A stretch of 64,000 bases of DNA, from positions 62,001 to 126,000 of the forward strand of contig NZ_FUZA01000009.1 in NCBI RefSeq assembly GCF_900167945.1, given 5' to 3'. The position numbers and the translations under genes were made by a program. Position 1 is the stretch's first letter, and each line of letters begins with the position of its first letter. Below the pieces are notes generated by a model that was not told the origin of the DNA, did not search any database, and saw only the letters and a program-made list of their open reading frames with translations. This document shows, piece after piece, positions 62,339-64,000 of this stretch. The stretch comes from Dyadobacter psychrophilus (GTDB lineage Bacteria > Bacteroidota > Bacteroidia > Cytophagales > Spirosomataceae).

Positions 62339-62352
62339 TTAACTAATTACAC

Positions 62353-63099
62353 TTGGCAAAGCGAATTCTTATACCGATACTCTCTCTTTTCAGAACCGGA
62401 AGTGCTGAGGATAAAAAATTTAAGGAATCGATTGCTCATGTAATTGGCGACCGGCCTTCGAATCTTGGCGTCTACCAACTGGCTTTTCGACACACGTCTG
62501 CATCCAGAGAAACTGCAATTAAAGGATTTCGTGAATCCAACGAAAGACTCGAATATCTCGGTGACGCCGTTTTGGGAATGGTGGTAGCGGAATTCCTTTT
62601 TACCAAATATCCTTACAAAGACGAAGGTTTTCTTACCGAAATCCGCTCCCGAATTGTCAACCGGGAATCGCTCAATCAAATTTCCAGAAAACTTGGCCTC
62701 GATCGCTTGATCGAATACGATGGCAACCGTCGCGGCATGTCCCCGCGATCTTCTATGTATGGAGACGCGCTCGAAGCATTTGTAGGTGCTATTTACCTGG
62801 ATAAGGGCTTTCGTTTCACACGTACATTCATCATTAGTAAGCTGATTACGCATTATGATCTGGAGAACATTATCCAGAACAACGCCAATTTCAAAAGCCT
62901 GATCATTGAATGGGCACAGCGCGAGGGGAAAGAAATCCGTTTTGAAATACTTGAAGAGCGCGGCACACGCCACCACCGCGAATTCATTTCCCAAATTCTT
63001 GTCAACGACGAGCCATTTGCGCAAGGCAATGGTTTCACCAAGAAAAAAGCCGAGCAATCTGCTTCGGAACAGGCCTGCGCCATTCTAGAACTTCGCTAA
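62353..63099 (+). CDS. rnc: ribonuclease III
   Basis: Cleaves double-stranded RNA in rRNA and mRNA processing. 248 residues from TTG at 62353, 14 nt after fabF; no ATG is close in frame. The signature ERLEYLGDAVLGMVVAEFLF and catalytic GDALEAFVGAIYLD are present, followed by a double-stranded RNA-binding domain (FKSLIIEWAQREGKEIRFEIL to the end). The N-terminus is somewhat longer than in E. coli. The acpP-fabF-rnc order is common in bacteria. Confidence 0.95.
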   Translation: MAKRILIPILSLFRTGSAEDKKFKESIAHVIGDRPSNLGVYQLAFRHTSASRETAIKGFRESNERLEYLGDAVLGMVVAEFLFTKYPYKDEGFLTEIRSRIVNRESLNQISRKLGLDRLIEYDGNRRGMSPRSSMYGDALEAFVGAIYLDKGFRFTRTFIISKLITHYDLENIIQNNANFKSLIIEWAQREGKEIRFEILEERGTRHHREFISQILVNDEPFAQGNGFTKKKAEQSASEQACAILELR

Positions 63100-63179
63100 T
63101 TTCTTCTTTCATTAATTTTTTTGTCTGGATTATCGACGACTCAATGTCGGATTGTCTCATTATTTTTGAGCTAAATCAG

Positions 63180-63198
63180 ACATTATGGCACATAATGT
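63180..63198. promoter_or_regulatory. palindrome upstream of hsp20, possible operator
   Basis: ACATTATG-GCA-CATAATGT, perfect 8-bp arms around a 3-nt centre. It starts 154 nt upstream of the hsp20 ATG, in a 234-nt gap after rnc. Such symmetry suits a dimeric regulator. A TATTTTTG box (63161-63168) lies just upstream. Confidence 0.55.
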
Positions 63199-63333
63199 TC
63201 CGGTTATTCTGATAAATAAGCCATTTTGTCCGCTATTTTTCGAGTTTGGCGCTTCGGTATGAGTATTGATGATGACTCAACATACCGGATTGGTAATCTT
63301 AAAAAATAAACAGACAATTAAAACCTTATAGCA

Positions 63334-63765
63334 ATGAGCACATTAGTAAAAACCCATTTTGCAAATCCATCTTACTTAAACGGATTTTTTGGCAAGGACC
63401 TCTTCAACGAATTAGCAGCCCCTGCATTTTCAGGCAGCGTTCCAGCAGTAAATGTTGTTGAGAGCACAGAAGGATTCAGGATCGAAGTAGCCGCTCCTGG
63501 CCTGCAGAAATCAGATTTCAAACTGAACCTTGAAAAGAACCAACTGACCATTTCAGCTCAGAAGGAACAAAAAGAGGAAGAGAAAAACGAAAAATATACG
63601 CGTAGGGAATTCAAATATGCTTCTTTCCAACGCACATTCACATTGCCTAATTCTATCGACGGTGACAAAATTGAAGCCACTTACAATGAAGGCGTGTTGA
63701 GCATCGCGTTGCCAAAACGTGAAGAAGCCAAAGAAAAACCTGCACGTGCGATTGAAGTAGCGTAA
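63334..63765 (+). CDS. small heat-shock protein, Hsp20 family
   Basis: 143 residues. ATP-independent chaperone that holds unfolding proteins. The alpha-crystallin domain spans about 35-130: VNVVESTEGFRIEVAAPGL, then FKLNLEKNQLTISAQ, and the end EGVLSIALPKREE, which includes the A/GVL strand. The C-terminal I-x-I-like tail is ARAIEVA. It stands alone with an upstream palindrome at 63180-63198 and a strong terminator at 63784-63817. Confidence 0.95.
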   Translation: MSTLVKTHFANPSYLNGFFGKDLFNELAAPAFSGSVPAVNVVESTEGFRIEVAAPGLQKSDFKLNLEKNQLTISAQKEQKEEEKNEKYTRREFKYASFQRTFTLPNSIDGDKIEATYNEGVLSIALPKREEAKEKPARAIEVA

Positions 63766-63783
63766 TCGGCGGAGTGATTTTGG

Positions 63784-63817
63784 AAAGGCGTTATTAATTT
63801 TTATTAATAGCGCCTTT
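63784..63817 (+). terminator. intrinsic terminator after hsp20
   Basis: 15-bp arms AAAGGCGTTATTAAT (63784-63798) and ATTAATAGCGCCTTT (63803-63817), one G-T pair, with a TTTT loop. It begins 19 nt after the stop codon. Runs of T at the 3' end complete it. Confidence 0.85.
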
Positions 63818-63986
63818 TGTTGTGAACAAAGATGCGATTAAATTGTTAGTGACATTGGCAGGATATTTTAGTAAATCGCATTGAGAATGTCTCCTGTTAA
63901 AATATGTTAAATGAGCCTTGTGTGGGAATAATTTAGTAAATGCTTTGCGTTATTTAATCACAAAAATATAACCCCAACAAATGTAT

Positions 63987-64000
63987 ATGAAAACAAATTG
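63987..64000 (+). CDS. possible 5' end of the next gene
   Basis: ATG at 63987 (with another in frame at 63981) opens MKTN at the very end of the window. A TTG-spaced CTTTG box near 63915-63947 might serve as promoter. Lys and Thr after the Met are consistent with a signal peptide, but there are too few codons to judge. Confidence 0.25.

Noticed and set aside
62347-63057. 236-codon open frame on the minus strand opposite rnc
   Set aside because: RNase III on the plus strand has the full family signature and belongs to acpP-fabF-rnc. The opposite frame has no recognisable family and is a shadow of it.
1-64000. tRNA, rRNA, CRISPR, insertion sequence, integrase or prophage
   Set aside because: Looked for clover-leaf tRNA segments, regularly spaced repeats, transposase signatures and phage proteins by eye. 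None was found; a tRNAscan or ISfinder run would be decisive.

Overview
The window reads as a stretch of chromosome from a Bacteroidetes bacterium, most likely order Cytophagales and perhaps Dyadobacter or a close relative. The reasons are SusC-like TonB receptor architecture with a carboxypeptidase-D-like N-terminal domain, promoters of the Bacteroidetes form TTG-N19-22-TAnnTTTG, near absence of Shine-Dalgarno sequences, DUF5618, and a periplasmic M28-type glutaminyl cyclase with a lipobox. The genus is an inference from remembered gene content, not a database result. I see no tRNA, rRNA, CRISPR array, insertion sequence, prophage or integrase. The region looks like core genome with a few accessory surface genes.

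Layout. 1-2.6 kb: era (5' end outside the window) and der, two ribosome-assembly GTPases, then a small exported protein. 2.7-7.9 kb (minus): an unknown protein, a cysteine hydrolase, uvrA and a FAH-family enzyme. 8.0-11.2 kb (plus): membrane protein, GT2 glycosyltransferase and DUF5672 protein, a probable surface-glycan cassette. 11.2-20.3 kb: OmpA-family protein, tpiA (minus), an exported tandem-retropepsin/PDZ protein, mnmD-like methyltransferase, gmhA, Nudix hydrolase and a SWIM-SNF2 helicase. 20.3-28.2 kb (minus): small exported protein, Rid-family protein, recQ, a helix-hairpin-helix/beta-barrel protein, nadC and a Wzi-like barrel. 28.3-34.7 kb: upp, a large TonB-dependent receptor (minus), a GDP-mannose pyrophosphorylase, a compound palindromic repeat and recF (minus). 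34.9-36.9 kb: pdhA and tatC. 36.9-41.6 kb (minus): alpha/beta hydrolase, CBS protein, nadK, dipeptide epimerase and an AONS-like PLP enzyme. 41.9-42.8 kb: exported esterase. 42.9-50.6 kb (minus): glpK, DEDDh exonuclease and nuoKLMN. 50.7-60.6 kb: pbpC, glutaminyl cyclase, cysS, DUF5618, PfkB kinase, GDPD, tag, GyrI-like protein, PAP2 phosphatase and kdsA. 60.8-63.8 kb (plus): acpP-fabF-rnc and an hsp20.

How the genes work together. Envelope construction is the strongest theme: gmhA (heptose), kdsA (Kdo), a mannose-1-phosphate guanylyltransferase, glycosyltransferases, a Wzi-like barrel, PAP2 phosphatase, pbpC, an OmpA-type protein, tatC and glutaminyl cyclase. DNA repair and recombination form a second theme: uvrA, recQ, recF, tag, a DEDDh exonuclease and a SNF2 helicase. 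Central metabolism covers tpiA, pdhA, glpK, nadC, nadK, upp and the membrane arm of complex I.

No obvious new defence or biosynthetic system stands out. The parts that known families explain least are: the nested palindromic element at 33462-33621; an Ala/Val/Gln-rich insert with 8-residue repeats in the TonB receptor; the HhH-barrel fusion; the AONS-like/dipeptide-epimerase pair; and three clean inverted repeats near 32.1, 49.0 and 63.2 kb. Motif, repeat and residue positions were read by eye from the sequence.
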